Positions 40,073 to 48,226 are shown, counted from the stretch's first letter. The stretch: 48,226 bases of DNA from Pectobacterium brasiliense (GCF_013449685.1 NZ_JACDSF010000004.1:30389-78614); one strand, 5' to 3'. The notes: a model not told the origin generated them from the sequence alone. Translations and numbers: made by a program.

Positions 40073-41942
40073 AGGCCCGTCTCCCCCTGAACCATCCCAG
40101 CAGTGCGCCCGCGACCATCAGTAAACCGCCGCCCCACACCCAGCGAACACCGGTTTGCACATAGAAACGCATCGCATAGCGGTTCTCGCCCGTTTTCTCT
40201 CCCATCACGGCATACCATTCTCTGATCGGCCCCCAGGCAATGCCCGGCTCAACCATCTGCTGTTTGCGTGCGTTGTAGTAACGACGTTCCGGCATGACCT
40301 GAACGATCGGTGAATCGCCGCGATAAATCGCAATCACGGCCTGCTCTGCGGTGTAATTCTGTGCCGCCACTAACTCCAGTTGTAAAAACCGGAAATGGTA
40401 GTCGCCCAGCGTGACTTGTTCTCCCTGACCGACATTGGCGCTGATTTCCTGCTTGCTGCCCGCAGAGAACACAATCCCTAGGGCAAATAGCGCCACGCCC
40501 GTATGCGCCAACAAGGCAGGAAGCTGCTGGCGTATCGCCGAGAGCGGTTGTAACCACTGCGCAGCCATAGCCCAACCGATCAGACCCGCAGCCAGTGCAA
40601 CGGCGTACCCATACGGCCACAAGACCAGAGCGGTAATAATGCCGACAGCCAGCGTCATGACTAGACGCCGGACGGGCCATCGCGTGCTACGTTTCCAGTA
40701 GCCTCCCGCCGCTCCCCCAATGAGCAGCAGCATCAGGCCACCGAAGGGCAAAAGCACGCGGTTAAAATAAGGCGCGCCGACGGAGATTTTCCCCCAGCCC
40801 GCCAGCCCATAAATCATCGGGTAAAGCGTGCCGAGCAGTACCACCAGTGCGACAGCGCTGAATAACAGCAGCACCAGCAGTATCGCCATTTCCCGTGACC
40901 ATCCGGAGAAGCGGGCAGCGGAGCGGACAAGCTGAGCACGCCAGCCATAAACCGCCAGCACCGCCATACTCAAGCAGGCAAATAGGATAAAGAGAGGCAC
41001 TGCGCGGTCATGTTCGAGGGCGAAGGCATGGACGGAAACCAGTATCCCTGAGCGCACAATCAGCGTGCCCAGCAGGCATAAAATGAACGTCAGCAGCGCC
41101 AATATCAGCGACCAATGGCGGAAGATGCCGCGCATGCGGGTGACAGACAGGCTGTGCAGTAATGCGCTGGCTGTAAGCCACGGGAGCAGCGAGGCGTTCT
41201 CTACCGGATCCCAGAACCACCATCCTCCCCAGCCCAGCTCGTTATAAGCCCACCACGATCCGAGGATGATTCCCAGCGTTAGCAGACTCCAGGCGGGCAG
41301 CGTCCAGCGCCAGCAAATCCAGGCGGCTGGTGCCGTAAACGCACCGTGAATCAGGGCGGCTAGCGCCAGCGCAGCACTCACGGTTAACCCGCCATAGCCC
41401 AGATAGAGCAACGGCGGATGAAGGATAAGGCCAATATGTTGCAGCATCGGGTTGAGATCCCTACCCGCCACCGCTGGCGGAAAGAGACGCACAAAAGGAT
41501 CGGAAAAGAACAGAATGAACACCAGCATCGCGGTCGAAATCACGGCCAGCATCGCCAGCGTCAGCGGAAACAGATCGCTCGTCGCCTTGCGATAGCGGCA
41601 GGCAAACGCGGCACTCCAGCCGGTTAAACATAATAGCCACAGCAGCAGCGAGCCTTCATGCCCGCCCCAGACCGCCGCAATTTTTAGCCCCAGCGGTAAA
41701 TCACGATGGCTATGCTGGGCGACGTAGTTAACGGAGAAATCATCCTGCACCACGCTCAGCGTCAGCGCGATAAACGCGAACAGCACGAGACCAAACAGGA
41801 CTAACGTCCAGCACCGCGCCAGCCGGTAAGTGCCCGACCAGCGCAGGGAGTAGCCTGAAAATGTCAGCAACGCCGTCGCCACACCGACGCAAACCGCCAG
41901 CGACAGCGCAACATACCCAAATTCTGGCAATAACAACATCAA
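40065..41942 (-). CDS. nrfE: Haem lyase subunit NrfE
   Basis: Polytopic membrane protein of 625 residues, paralogue of CcmF, with the WWD motif [13 protein letters not shown] near 235 and HIGLILHPPLLYLGYGG near 180. Together with NrfF and NrfG it attaches haem to the CWSCK site of NrfA, which CcmF cannot handle. E. coli NrfE is reported shorter (about 552); here it is nearly the length of CcmF. The gene starts 18 bases after the nrfD stop. Confidence 0.92.
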   Translation of the reverse strand: MMLLLPEFGYVALSLAVCVGVATALLTFSGYSLRWSGTYRLARCWTLVLFGLVLFAFIALTLSVVQDDFSVNYVAQHSHRDLPLGLKIAAVWGGHEGSLLLWLLCLTGWSAAFACRYRKATSDLFPLTLAMLAVISTAMLVFILFFSDPFVRLFPPAVAGRDLNPMLQHIGLILHPPLLYLGYGGLTVSAALALAALIHGAFTAPAAWICWRWTLPAWSLLTLGIILGSWWAYNELGWGGWWFWDPVENASLLPWLTASALLHSLSVTRMRGIFRHWSLILALLTFILCLLGTLIVRSGILVSVHAFALEHDRAVPLFILFACLSMAVLAVYGWRAQLVRSAARFSGWSREMAILLVLLLFSAVALVVLLGTLYPMIYGLAGWGKISVGAPYFNRVLLPFGGLMLLLIGGAAGGYWKRSTRWPVRRLVMTLAVGIITALVLWPYGYAVALAAGLIGWAMAAQWLQPLSAIRQQLPALLAHTGVALFALGIVFSAGSKQEISANVGQGEQVTLGDYHFRFLQLELVAAQNYTAEQAVIAIYRGDSPIVQVMPERRYYNARKQQMVEPGIAWGPIREWYAVMGEKTGENRYAMRFYVQTGVRWVWGGGLLMVAGALLGWFRGRRAYD

Positions 41943-41960
41943 CAGGCCTCTTGCTGGGAA

Positions 41961-42923
41961 TTAGACAACGGTTAACTGCCCCGCATAGAGGATAAAGAAA
42001 CGCAGCAGCAAAACGCCCACCAGACTCAGGCCGCACACCGCCAGCACGCCATAAGGTGAATGCTGTCGGCTAGCCCATGATTTGAGTAGCAAGGGAATGA
42101 CTAACCCAATCCCTACCACGCCCAGCCAGAACCACACGGCCCAGAATCCCCCGCCCACGGCGGCCACCAGCGCCCGCTGCTTCCCATCGTCCCCTAACGC
42201 GAGGCCGATAAAGAACGCGAACAATAAGAAGATCTCTAACCACACGACCGGCGTTTCGACACGATGGATAAAGTGCGCTTCTTCACTATGCGGATTGCGG
42301 CGATAGCGGCAGGCCATGGCGATCAGCGCCACGGCTGCACCGGAGGACACCCCCGAAAACAGGAATAAAGCCGGTAAGACTGGGTTATTCAGCAGCGGAT
42401 AGGTTTTCAGCGCGGAGAGTAAAAATCCGGTGTAAGCCCCTAACATCACCGCCAGCAGCAACATCACGATATCCAGTGATTTCTGCAGCGGTGCCAGCCA
42501 GCCGAGCACTTTGGGAACGAGGGTCAGCTTCGGTAGCCAGCGTTGTTGCAGCACGATAACCTGCTCGCTGAAAATGTTGACCAGCCAGACCGCCAGCGCC
42601 GCCATATAGACCTGAAACAGCATGACCCCAACCGACATCACCGAGGTAAAGCTATAATGGAACATCAGTTTCCAGAACGTCCAGGGGCGCGTCAGGTGGA
42701 AAACCAGAATCAGCAATCCAAAGATGATGGTGCACGGTGCAAGAATCAGCGTGGTGCGCATGAGCGTACTGTCGGCGGTTGCCTGCTCGGGGTGGTAGCG
42801 CCGCAGCAGGGCCGCCAGCGTCACCAGCCCCGCAGAAATGCCCACCAAAAACAGGTAAATCGCAATCGGCCAGTCCCAGACTAACGAATCAAAATGGAAT
42901 GCGCTTGAAGACACGGGCGTCAT
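41961..42923 (-). CDS. nrfD: Menaquinol dehydrogenase membrane subunit NrfD
   Basis: Inner-membrane protein of 320 residues with about eight transmembrane helices, founder of the NrfD/PsrC family. It oxidises menaquinol and passes electrons through NrfC to NrfB. The start FDSLVWDWPIAIYLFLVGISAG is characteristic. Its ATG overlaps the nrfC stop (ATGA). Confidence 0.94.
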   Translation of the reverse strand: MTPVSSSAFHFDSLVWDWPIAIYLFLVGISAGLVTLAALLRRYHPEQATADSTLMRTTLILAPCTIIFGLLILVFHLTRPWTFWKLMFHYSFTSVMSVGVMLFQVYMAALAVWLVNIFSEQVIVLQQRWLPKLTLVPKVLGWLAPLQKSLDIVMLLLAVMLGAYTGFLLSALKTYPLLNNPVLPALFLFSGVSSGAAVALIAMACRYRRNPHSEEAHFIHRVETPVVWLEIFLLFAFFIGLALGDDGKQRALVAAVGGGFWAVWFWLGVVGIGLVIPLLLKSWASRQHSPYGVLAVCGLSLVGVLLLRFFILYAGQLTVV

Positions 42924-43591
42924 TGATGAACCTCCCCGTATTTAAACGGTACGCGATAAACCTTAGGACGGGTGCCGAGCGCGATTTTGTAGCGATACGT
43001 CGGCTGTTGACGAAGCAGGCGGGAAATCTCACTGTCAGGATCGTCAAGGTTGCCGAACGTCAGCGCCTTCGTCGGACAAGACAACACACAGGCGGGCAAT
43101 TTTCCGGCCTTAAGGTTGGTCTTGCGGCAAAAATCACACTTATCCGCCGTTTTCGTCTTCGGATGAATAAAGCGCACCCGATAAGGACAGGCGGCAATGC
43201 AGTATTGGCACCCTACGCACAGATCGGGATTCACATCTACAATGCCGCTTGCCGCATCGCGATACGACGCGCCGGTAGGACACACATCAACACAAGGGGC
43301 ATGATCACAGTGCTGACAAGAGTGACGGAAAAAGCGATATTTCACGTCTGGGAAGGTCCCGATTGGTTCGCTGCGAACAATCGTCAGGCGCGAGACCCCC
43401 TCCGGCACCTGATTGACTTCCCGGCAGGCATCCATACACGCTGTACAGCCGATACAGAGCGATTCATCATGGATCATGCCGTAGCGGACGCCGTTGATAT
43501 TCAGCGTCTGTGCGACGACCTGCCCCGCCGTACTGGTGATGGCAATCAGCCCCCCCATACGGGCAAGAAATTGGCGACGAGAGCAACTCAT
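42920..43591 (-). CDS. nrfC: Iron-sulphur protein NrfC
   Basis: Periplasmic ferredoxin-type protein of 223 residues with a Tat signal ([16 protein letters not shown], about 4-19). Four [4Fe-4S] binding groups are visible, [38 protein letters not shown] and CDFCRKTNL...CVLSCP. It carries electrons from NrfD to NrfB. It overlaps nrfB and nrfD by 4 bases each. Confidence 0.95.
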   Translation of the reverse strand: MSCSRRQFLARMGGLIAITSTAGQVVAQTLNINGVRYGMIHDESLCIGCTACMDACREVNQVPEGVSRLTIVRSEPIGTFPDVKYRFFRHSCQHCDHAPCVDVCPTGASYRDAASGIVDVNPDLCVGCQYCIAACPYRVRFIHPKTKTADKCDFCRKTNLKAGKLPACVLSCPTKALTFGNLDDPDSEISRLLRQQPTYRYKIALGTRPKVYRVPFKYGEVHQ

Positions 43592-44163
43592 GGCTGCCTC
43601 TTATTACCCAGATGAACTGAGGCTGGGTTGAAGTCTGGGTTATTACGCTGATCGCTATGGCAATCCACACACAGTTTGATGCGCCCCTTGTCGTTCAGTG
43701 TCTGCATACTATCCTGCGTGGGGTGCAGTTGATGGCAGCTGGCACAGGCCACTTTCGCGACGTGCACATCATGTGGCCAAAATGATTTCTGCAGCTGTTC
43801 CGGCGTATGGCATGACATACAGACGCTGTTTTGCTCTTCCACCTTGTACATCGGAAAGTTAAAGCGCATGACATCTCTAACGCCTTCGCGGTGCATCGGC
43901 GATGGCTTGCCGTGACAGTTGGTGCAAGTCAGCTGTTTTTGATTATGCGGGTTGACGGCGGAGGCATGCTTGCCTTGCATGCCATCCTCTTCCGGTTTAT
44001 GGCACTGTAGACAAGCCTCATCGGGATTGCGCTGCGGCATGACCTCCCAGCGCTCTCCTTTTTCCGCCTGAGGTGCGGGCTGCGTCAGCCCTGGCAATGC
44101 CCAAAGCATGCCTGATACCAGCACCCCGGCAGTCAATAACGAACGTAATACGCTCATATCCAC
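43588..44163 (-). CDS. nrfB: Pentahaem cytochrome c NrfB
   Basis: Periplasmic pentahaem cytochrome of 191 residues, the electron donor to NrfA. Signal peptide about 1-27. Five haem sites: CLQCH, CTNCH, CMSCH, CASCH and CVDCH. The gene starts 42 bases after the nrfA stop with a GTGGAT ribosome region and overlaps nrfC. Confidence 0.95.
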   Translation of the reverse strand: MDMSVLRSLLTAGVLVSGMLWALPGLTQPAPQAEKGERWEVMPQRNPDEACLQCHKPEEDGMQGKHASAVNPHNQKQLTCTNCHGKPSPMHREGVRDVMRFNFPMYKVEEQNSVCMSCHTPEQLQKSFWPHDVHVAKVACASCHQLHPTQDSMQTLNDKGRIKLCVDCHSDQRNNPDFNPASVHLGNKRQP

Positions 44164-44205
44164 TCCACTTTATGATCGCCCGCGTCCACGGGCGATGAGG
44201 GGTTA

Positions 44206-45639
44206 TTAGTTCAGTCGTCCCGCTTTACGCGCTTGCTCATCCCACTGCGGCACTACCGTGTTCAGGAAATCCTGTTTTTCGGCTTTGATTTGCTGCATGT
44301 TGAGCCCAATCGCCTGCTGCGCTTTCTCCTTCGTCGAGATATCTGGCAGCTTGATTTCTCCTGTTATCCCTTTCTGGGCCAGCAGGCGCACCAGCTTGGT
44401 TCTTGCCTCGGCGGATTTACTCAGCGAGGTGCCAAGCATCCGTAAGCCTTCATCCGGCGCATGCATGTGGATACCGTGAGAGGCAACCGCCAGATCCCAG
44501 CGCCATTGCGCATGGCGGATATCCATTAGAATCGGCTGCATTTCTGCTTCGGTTGCCCCAGCATCCCAGGCTGCTTTCGCCTCAAAGTGCGCGTGAACCA
44601 GTTGCGCTTCTGCTTTCAGTTTTAAGTCCTGAATGGCCGTTTTGCGTTCAGCAACAACCGCCTGCATCGCCGCTTTATCCTGCGTGTGGCAATTGGTACA
44701 AGTTTCGCCGTAATTGTCGAAAGGGTTACCTATCTTGTGATTGGTATACAATTTGCCGTCCGCGTTTTTCACCTTCGGCATATGGCAGTCGATACAAGTC
44801 ACGTTGTTTTTACCGTGAATACCGATGCTCCAGGTTTCATATTCTGGATGTTGAGCTTTCAGCATCGGTGTACGGGAAAGGGAGTTGGTCCAATCGGAGA
44901 AGGAAATGGCATCATAGTACTTTTCCATGTCTTCGACTTTGGTGCCGTTATCCCATGGAAACTTCACCGCTTTGTCTTTACCGGAAAAATAATACTCAAC
45001 GTGGCATTGTCCACAGACCATAGATTGCTGACCGAATCGACTGGTTTGATCGAACGGCTTGCCAATCACTTCCATCGCACGCTCTGCGTAAGGGCGCGAC
45101 AGCGTTAGCGCTGGTTTGCCCTGAGCGAAATCTGGGGATGCGGTATCATGGCAGTCCGCGCAGCCGAGATCGTTAGTAATCTCCGGCCCGCCTCGTGCCC
45201 ACTTACCTTTGAAATAACCATCCTCTCCTTCCTGCTGAATCAAGCGGGCAACATCCGGGCTTTTACAGCTCCAACATGCCATCGGCAAAGGCCCATCTTC
45301 TGCCGTTTTCGGTGCACCAGTACGCAGCGTTTCACGCACATCGGTTAACGCATAAGCGTGACCACGCGGCTTGTTATAGTCTCGGGAAAAAGGGTAACCC
45401 GCCCAGAGGACTACCATCATGGGATCTTCTGCCAGCGCATCGTGACGCTCGGACTGTTCACTGGTCGCTTTCCACGAGTTGAACTGATCGGGGTGTTGAG
45501 CGGTAAAGACTGAATTTCTTGCCTCTATCGGGGCGGGAGGCGGTGATGCCGGAGCATCAGCGGAATAGGCTGGCATCATTAGAAAGAGACTGGCTACCAT
45601 GCCCCACAGATAGGAGACTGACATGCTTATCCTGACCAT
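44206..45639 (-). CDS. nrfA: Cytochrome c nitrite reductase NrfA
   Basis: Pentahaem nitrite reductase, 477 residues (E. coli 478), reducing nitrite to ammonium with six electrons in the periplasm. Signal peptide about 1-26. The catalytic haem is bound by the unusual C122-W-S-C125-K126; four ordinary sites are CADCH, CGQCH, CIDCH and CTNCH. Catalytic Tyr, His and Arg segments ([24 protein letters not shown]) are present. The first ATG (45639) has a poor ribosome site; the ATG five codons on (MSVSYLWG), after AGGATAAGC, is a real alternative. First gene of nrfABCDEFG, preceded by an FNR-like site. Confidence 0.97.
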   Translation of the reverse strand: MVRISMSVSYLWGMVASLFLMMPAYSADAPASPPPAPIEARNSVFTAQHPDQFNSWKATSEQSERHDALAEDPMMVVLWAGYPFSRDYNKPRGHAYALTDVRETLRTGAPKTAEDGPLPMACWSCKSPDVARLIQQEGEDGYFKGKWARGGPEITNDLGCADCHDTASPDFAQGKPALTLSRPYAERAMEVIGKPFDQTSRFGQQSMVCGQCHVEYYFSGKDKAVKFPWDNGTKVEDMEKYYDAISFSDWTNSLSRTPMLKAQHPEYETWSIGIHGKNNVTCIDCHMPKVKNADGKLYTNHKIGNPFDNYGETCTNCHTQDKAAMQAVVAERKTAIQDLKLKAEAQLVHAHFEAKAAWDAGATEAEMQPILMDIRHAQWRWDLAVASHGIHMHAPDEGLRMLGTSLSKSAEARTKLVRLLAQKGITGEIKLPDISTKEKAQQAIGLNMQQIKAEKQDFLNTVVPQWDEQARKAGRLN

Positions 45640-45760
45640 GCGTTTGTGTCCACATTAAGCCGCCTACCGGCGGTCATTTTCGTTATCTATTTGACAGAAA
45701 CCACAACAACTGTCGTGACATTACTCACCCTATGAATAACAAAAAGATGCATTCAAAATA

Positions 45761-45774
45761 TTGTTTTTGATCAA
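45761..45774 (-). promoter_or_regulatory. Candidate FNR site of the nrf operon
   Basis: TTGTTTTTGATCAA matches the FNR consensus TTGAT-N4-ATCAA with one mismatch. Its centre is 128 bases before the nrfA start, suitable for a -41.5 activator site with an 87-base leader. E. coli nrf is FNR-activated; binding here is inferred. Confidence 0.6.
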
Positions 45775-45853
45775 AGGTAAAGAAAAGTAATGAATCGTAT
45801 CGAAAATTTCTTGATCCCCCTTCCACTTTCATACTCAGGTTTAAGGAAAATAT

Positions 45854-45872
45854 CAGAATGATATTCATTTAC
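45854..45872. promoter_or_regulatory. Weak Fur-box-like sequence
   Basis: CAGAATGATATTCATTTAC matches the 19-base Fur consensus at 14 positions. In AT-rich DNA such matches are not rare, so this is only suggestive. Confidence 0.3.
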
Positions 45873-46067
45873 AGAGTAAGTACTCTGCAACAATAAATAT
45901 AATTAGGGTGGTAATGAATTTTATTCAAATAATTATGGTTCAATGTATTCGATGTATCAGATTTTCATATTCCTCTTGTTTACCGTTCACCTTTACAACA
46001 GGAAGGTCAGCTAATCAAAAGAAAACAACATCTAATTTATTGATAAATAATCATAAATAATAATGAT

Positions 46068-46086
46068 TATTATGTTAATCATTATC
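46068..46086. promoter_or_regulatory. Candidate Fur box
   Basis: TATTATGTTAATCATTATC matches the Fur consensus GATAATGATAATCATTATC at 16 of 19 positions, with further overlapping AATAATGATTAT units just left of it. It lies 300 bases before the FHA gene and 430 before nrfA, so its target is unclear. Confidence 0.45.
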
Positions 46087-46190
46087 AGTAATTTGGTATG
46101 TGCATTTATAATAACCTTCTAAATCAAAACAATTTAACAACCTCTCATCAAAACTGATATACTTCCACAACAAAAAATAAATAAGGAGAC

Positions 46191-46295
46191 ATACTCGTCA
46201 TACTTCAAGTTGCTTGTGCGTTTGTTGTACTTATTCACCCCAGTCACTTATCTAATTAAGTTCCTTGGGATTCATGCAGTTGCCGCGTTACAAGG
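46191..46295. repeat. Extragenic repeat of the enterobacterial CTTCAAGTTGC type
   Basis: The stretch ATACTCGTCATACTTCAAGT, then TTCACCCCAGTCACTTA, then a mirror-like TAAGTTCCTTGGGATTCA resembles an extragenic palindromic repeat that I recall in many copies from Pectobacterium, Serratia and Yersinia chromosomes. The usual second half is decayed. It separates the nrf leader from the FHA gene. Copy number cannot be judged here. Confidence 0.5.
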
Positions 46296-46386
46296 CCCAT
46301 AAATGAGCTTTGCTCTAAAGGGGCATTTCGTGAATGACATTGAAAATACCGATTATAGTCCTAACCGATGATTGAGATTGACTACC

Positions 46387-47427
46387 ATGAATGAATTAAT
46401 GAGTTCAACCGCTGAAAATAAATCGACTCTATTTTTAAAAAAATATATATCCCCACCCTATCATTTGTTTTTCAGCGAAATAAATGAGTATGGTGGTGCC
46501 ATCAGGTCATCAAATGGGTATTGGATTTGCTTACGTTATTTTCATACTTTTGGTCGGTCAATAAATTGTCATACTACTCTTATCTCTCCAGAAAGTTATC
46601 ATATGCATTTTACTATTTTTTGGGAAAAAGAAAATTGGTATATTCGCGATTCAAGCAAACAGGGGACATGGCTTAATAAAAAAAGACTGATAAAAGAAAA
46701 ACCCTACCCCATAAAGAAAACAGACGTCATCACGTTATCATTAAATGCTGAAGAGCAATTCGTGATGACTAACGATCTTCCGCCTTGTGATATACTCATA
46801 AGCCTTGCCCCTCATATCTCCCCTATCTATTTAAAAAAGCCGGTAACCCCCCTCTCCGAACACTGTTTCTTTCTCTATGATAAGAATGGCTGGAGCGTCA
46901 ACACCTCAGAGAACAACCAAGAAAAAACCCATGAAATTCATGATGGTGAAATTATCGAACTATTAAGTAATCATTATTATCTGCAATACGCACAAGAGAA
47001 ATATGCTCAGGAGAGACATGTCACGTCACGTTCCATTGATGAACTCACCTTTTGCTTTTATGTATCAGAAGATGAAGAGGATACTCAACTCAAGATTACC
47101 GATAATGAACAATCGATAACCTTAAAAGGAGAGCGTCTTCAGAACCAACTTTACCTTTTACTTTATCTGGCGAGGAAGTCGATAGCCGATAATTTACAGG
47201 GCTATGCTCAATCTCACTGTGGATGGTGCGATTTAAATTCCTTATCTAAAGCACTGGGCATAAAGCCTAACAACACGCGAATCCGCATACATAGATTACG
47301 CCACCGCTTATGTGATGCAGTAAATTTCAGCGGCATTGACGCTTGTCAGATATTACAAATAAAAGATGCTTCCGTGCGTATTGTTTCATCAAAAATAACC
47401 ATTATCAAAGGTGGAAAAATAGAGTAA
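46387..47427 (+). CDS. FHA-domain protein with possible DNA-binding C-terminus
   Basis: Protein of 346 residues. Residues about 48-125 form a forkhead-associated (phosphothreonine-binding) domain: GR at 56-57, SPESYHMHFTI at 67-77 in place of the usual S-R-x-H, WYIRDSSKQGTWLN at 84-97. The middle (130-230) is unassigned. The C-terminus (about 250-346; QNQLYLLLYLARKSIADN, LSKALGIKPNNTRIRIHRLRHRLCDAV) resembles a winged-helix effector domain of OmpR type, a judgement from pattern. There is no signal peptide or membrane helix. ATG at 46387 is preferred over a TTG five codons upstream; neither has a good ribosome site. DNA is much more AT-rich than the core genome, suggesting acquisition. It precedes the repeat gene in the same direction and may regulate it. 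Confidence 0.65.
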   Translation: MNELMSSTAENKSTLFLKKYISPPYHLFFSEINEYGGAIRSSNGYWICLRYFHTFGRSINCHTTLISPESYHMHFTIFWEKENWYIRDSSKQGTWLNKKRLIKEKPYPIKKTDVITLSLNAEEQFVMTNDLPPCDILISLAPHISPIYLKKPVTPLSEHCFFLYDKNGWSVNTSENNQEKTHEIHDGEIIELLSNHYYLQYAQEKYAQERHVTSRSIDELTFCFYVSEDEEDTQLKITDNEQSITLKGERLQNQLYLLLYLARKSIADNLQGYAQSHCGWCDLNSLSKALGIKPNNTRIRIHRLRHRLCDAVNFSGIDACQILQIKDASVRIVSSKITIIKGGKIE

Positions 47428-47926
47428 TGCCGTAAGCGCATCGTTACATCATAGATGCAACTGAGATTTCCATCTGTTCTATTCAGCGTGTCTATCTTTA
47501 TCGTGCTGAAATGAAAAAGTAAAAACTAATAGCATGTAGTGATGACAATATTATGAACAATCTTTCTCTTTCCTTAATCATAAATAAGTTAGCAAAGAAA
47601 TTATTATTTCAAAAAATTATTACATTGATGGGGGAAATAAAAAATTACGCCAATATAACGAAGTGATTTTTTAATTTAGCATGTTTGAAAGATGTTATTT
47701 CAATAAGAAACAAGGAGTTAATTATTACGACATCATTTTGTGTAATCACGTGTAATAGCGATATGAAATATTGCTACTAAGATGAGCATGCGCTGTTCAT
47801 ATGTGAAATAGCAGTATAAATATTCCACGTTATCCAGTGTAAAACAAAAAAACCACTTACTGCCCGTCGCCAAACAATGACAGTAAGTGGTTTGTGTTAC
47901 TCACAAAACGCATGAGGAACAAATCA
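47428..47926. other. AT-rich intergenic region before the repeat gene
   Basis: About 500 very AT-rich bases. A 37-codon frame (47553-47666) lacks a ribosome site. AAGGAG at about 47713 has no ATG behind it, only ATT. A strong hairpin at 47850-47893 lies just before the repeat gene. Promoter elements for that gene are presumably here but none is certain. Confidence 0.4.
47842..47893 (-). terminator. Leftward-facing terminator hairpin before the repeat gene
   Basis: Perfect 13-bp stem AAACCACTTACTG / CAGTAAGTGGTTT with an 18-base loop. Read leftward the stem is followed by TTTTTTTGTTTTA, a typical intrinsic terminator. Read rightward it would sit in the leader of the gene at 47927, 33 bases before the start, without a U-tract. 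Confidence 0.65.
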
Positions 47927-48226
47927 ATGTTTACTTATTTTCCGCCAGTTTGTCCAGCTAACACTGCGAATAATCAGGCAGGCCAAGATCAAACATTTCT
48001 CAGTCTCCCTGGTTGTGTCCATACTGGACAAACGGCCTGTTGTGGTAATAATTCAGCTCAAGCACAGACATTTGTCAGCCTTCCCGGCTGTGTTGCACCA
48101 ACAACATTCGTCAGCTTACCAGGCTGCGTCCCCACATTTGTGAGCCTCCCAGGCTGTGTACATACTGGGCAAGCAGCTAACAGCACAAATGATGCTTCTC
48201 AAGCACAAACCTACTTCCCATCCATC
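47927..48226 (+). CDS. Unrecognised Cys-containing repeat protein (partial)
   Basis: An ORF beginning at 47927 and still open at the window edge, 100 codons seen. The ATG follows GAGGA with an 8-base spacer. It encodes four copies of TF(L/V)SLPGCV at residues 23-31, 48-56, 60-68 and 70-78, with connectors such as HTGQ, and Gln/Ala/Asn/Ser/Thr-rich spacers. Cysteines are at 9, 30, 38, 39, 55, 67 and 77. The N-terminal TYFPPVCP and the last visible QTYFPSI suggest a second, larger repeat unit. There is no signal peptide or membrane helix. Codons differ between copies while residues are kept, so the motif is under protein-level selection. I do not recognise the protein; a peptide precursor or a self-assembling surface protein are possibilities only. 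Confidence 0.7.
   Translation, partial: MFTYFPPVCPANTANNQAGQDQTFLSLPGCVHTGQTACCGNNSAQAQTFVSLPGCVAPTTFVSLPGCVPTFVSLPGCVHTGQAANSTNDASQAQTYFPSI
47993..48160 (+). repeat. Four-copy TF(L/V)SLPGCV coding repeat
   Basis: Copies at 47993-48019, 48068-48094, 48104-48130 and 48134-48160, each 27 bases. Start-to-start distances are 75, 36 and 30 bases, all multiples of three. Ser, Leu, Pro, Gly, Cys and Val codons vary among copies. Irregular spacing and codon drift exclude a CRISPR or a recent tandem duplication. Confidence 0.85.

Noticed and set aside
47553..47666. A 37-codon AT-rich frame upstream of the repeat gene
   Set aside because: No ribosome site, composition of random AT-rich DNA.
47713..47785. 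AAGGAG followed by an ATT-initiated 18-codon frame with three cysteines
   Set aside because: ATT starts are very rare and the frame is short; nothing else supports it.
47993..48160. Regularly repeated 27-base units suspected as a CRISPR array
   Set aside because: The units are in frame, unevenly spaced and vary at synonymous sites; they are coding repeats.

Overview
The window looks like chromosomal DNA of a soft-rot enterobacterium, most likely Pectobacterium or a close relative (Enterobacterales). Nearly every housekeeping gene is very close to its E. coli counterpart, and the order slyA - ydhL - gloA - rnt - grxD - mepH - ynhF - purR - ribE - mdtK - tRNA-Val follows E. coli. Several E. 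coli neighbours are absent (lhr, sodB, ydhP, the punR/punC pair, cfa). The genus is my inference from gene content and protein similarity; no 16S or other marker gene is present.

Region 1 (1-8.7 kb) is this core block: regulator SlyA, methylglyoxal detoxification (GloA), tRNA trimming (RNase T), monothiol glutaredoxin, a peptidoglycan hydrolase, the 29-residue membrane protein YnhF, the purine repressor with a likely autoregulatory PUR box, riboflavin synthase and a MATE efflux pump. It ends in a tRNA-Val(GAC).

Region 2 (8.7-20.3 kb) lies between two tRNA-Val(GAC) genes that are adjacent in E. coli. It holds a leftward operon headed by a clear guanidine-I (ykkC) riboswitch: an ABC importer, two DUF1989 proteins, a small 45-codon ORF and a 1201-residue biotin carboxylase of the 'urea carboxylase' type. 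With this riboswitch, the operon is best read as guanidine uptake and guanidine carboxylase/carboxyguanidine deiminase. No allophanate hydrolase is in the window. A frameshifted DUF3861-like gene and katG fill the rest.

Region 3 (20.3-22.7 kb) is a small variable patch: a LysE/RhtB exporter coupled to a 53-codon ORF, a divergent LysR regulator, and a possible insertion-sequence end.

Region 4 (22.8-45.8 kb) is a complete nitrate-to-ammonium respiratory block. It contains the NarQ/NarP sensor pair, napFDAGHBC (periplasmic nitrate reductase) and, convergent to it, ccmABCDEFGHI (cytochrome c maturation) downstream of nrfABCDEFG (formate-dependent nitrite reductase with its dedicated haem lyase). 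Nap makes nitrite, Nrf reduces it to ammonium, Ccm and NrfEFG attach haem to NapB, NapC, NrfA and NrfB, and NarQ/NarP with FNR plausibly control expression. Almost all junctions are ATGA overlaps, so translation is tightly coupled.

Region 5 (45.8-48.2 kb) is AT-rich and unlike the rest. It has Fur-like boxes, an extragenic repeat, an FHA-domain protein with a possible DNA-binding C-terminus, and a leftward-facing terminator hairpin. At the right edge begins an unfinished ORF encoding four copies of a TF(L/V)SLPGCV motif. I do not recognise this repeat protein; it is the strongest candidate here for an undescribed system.
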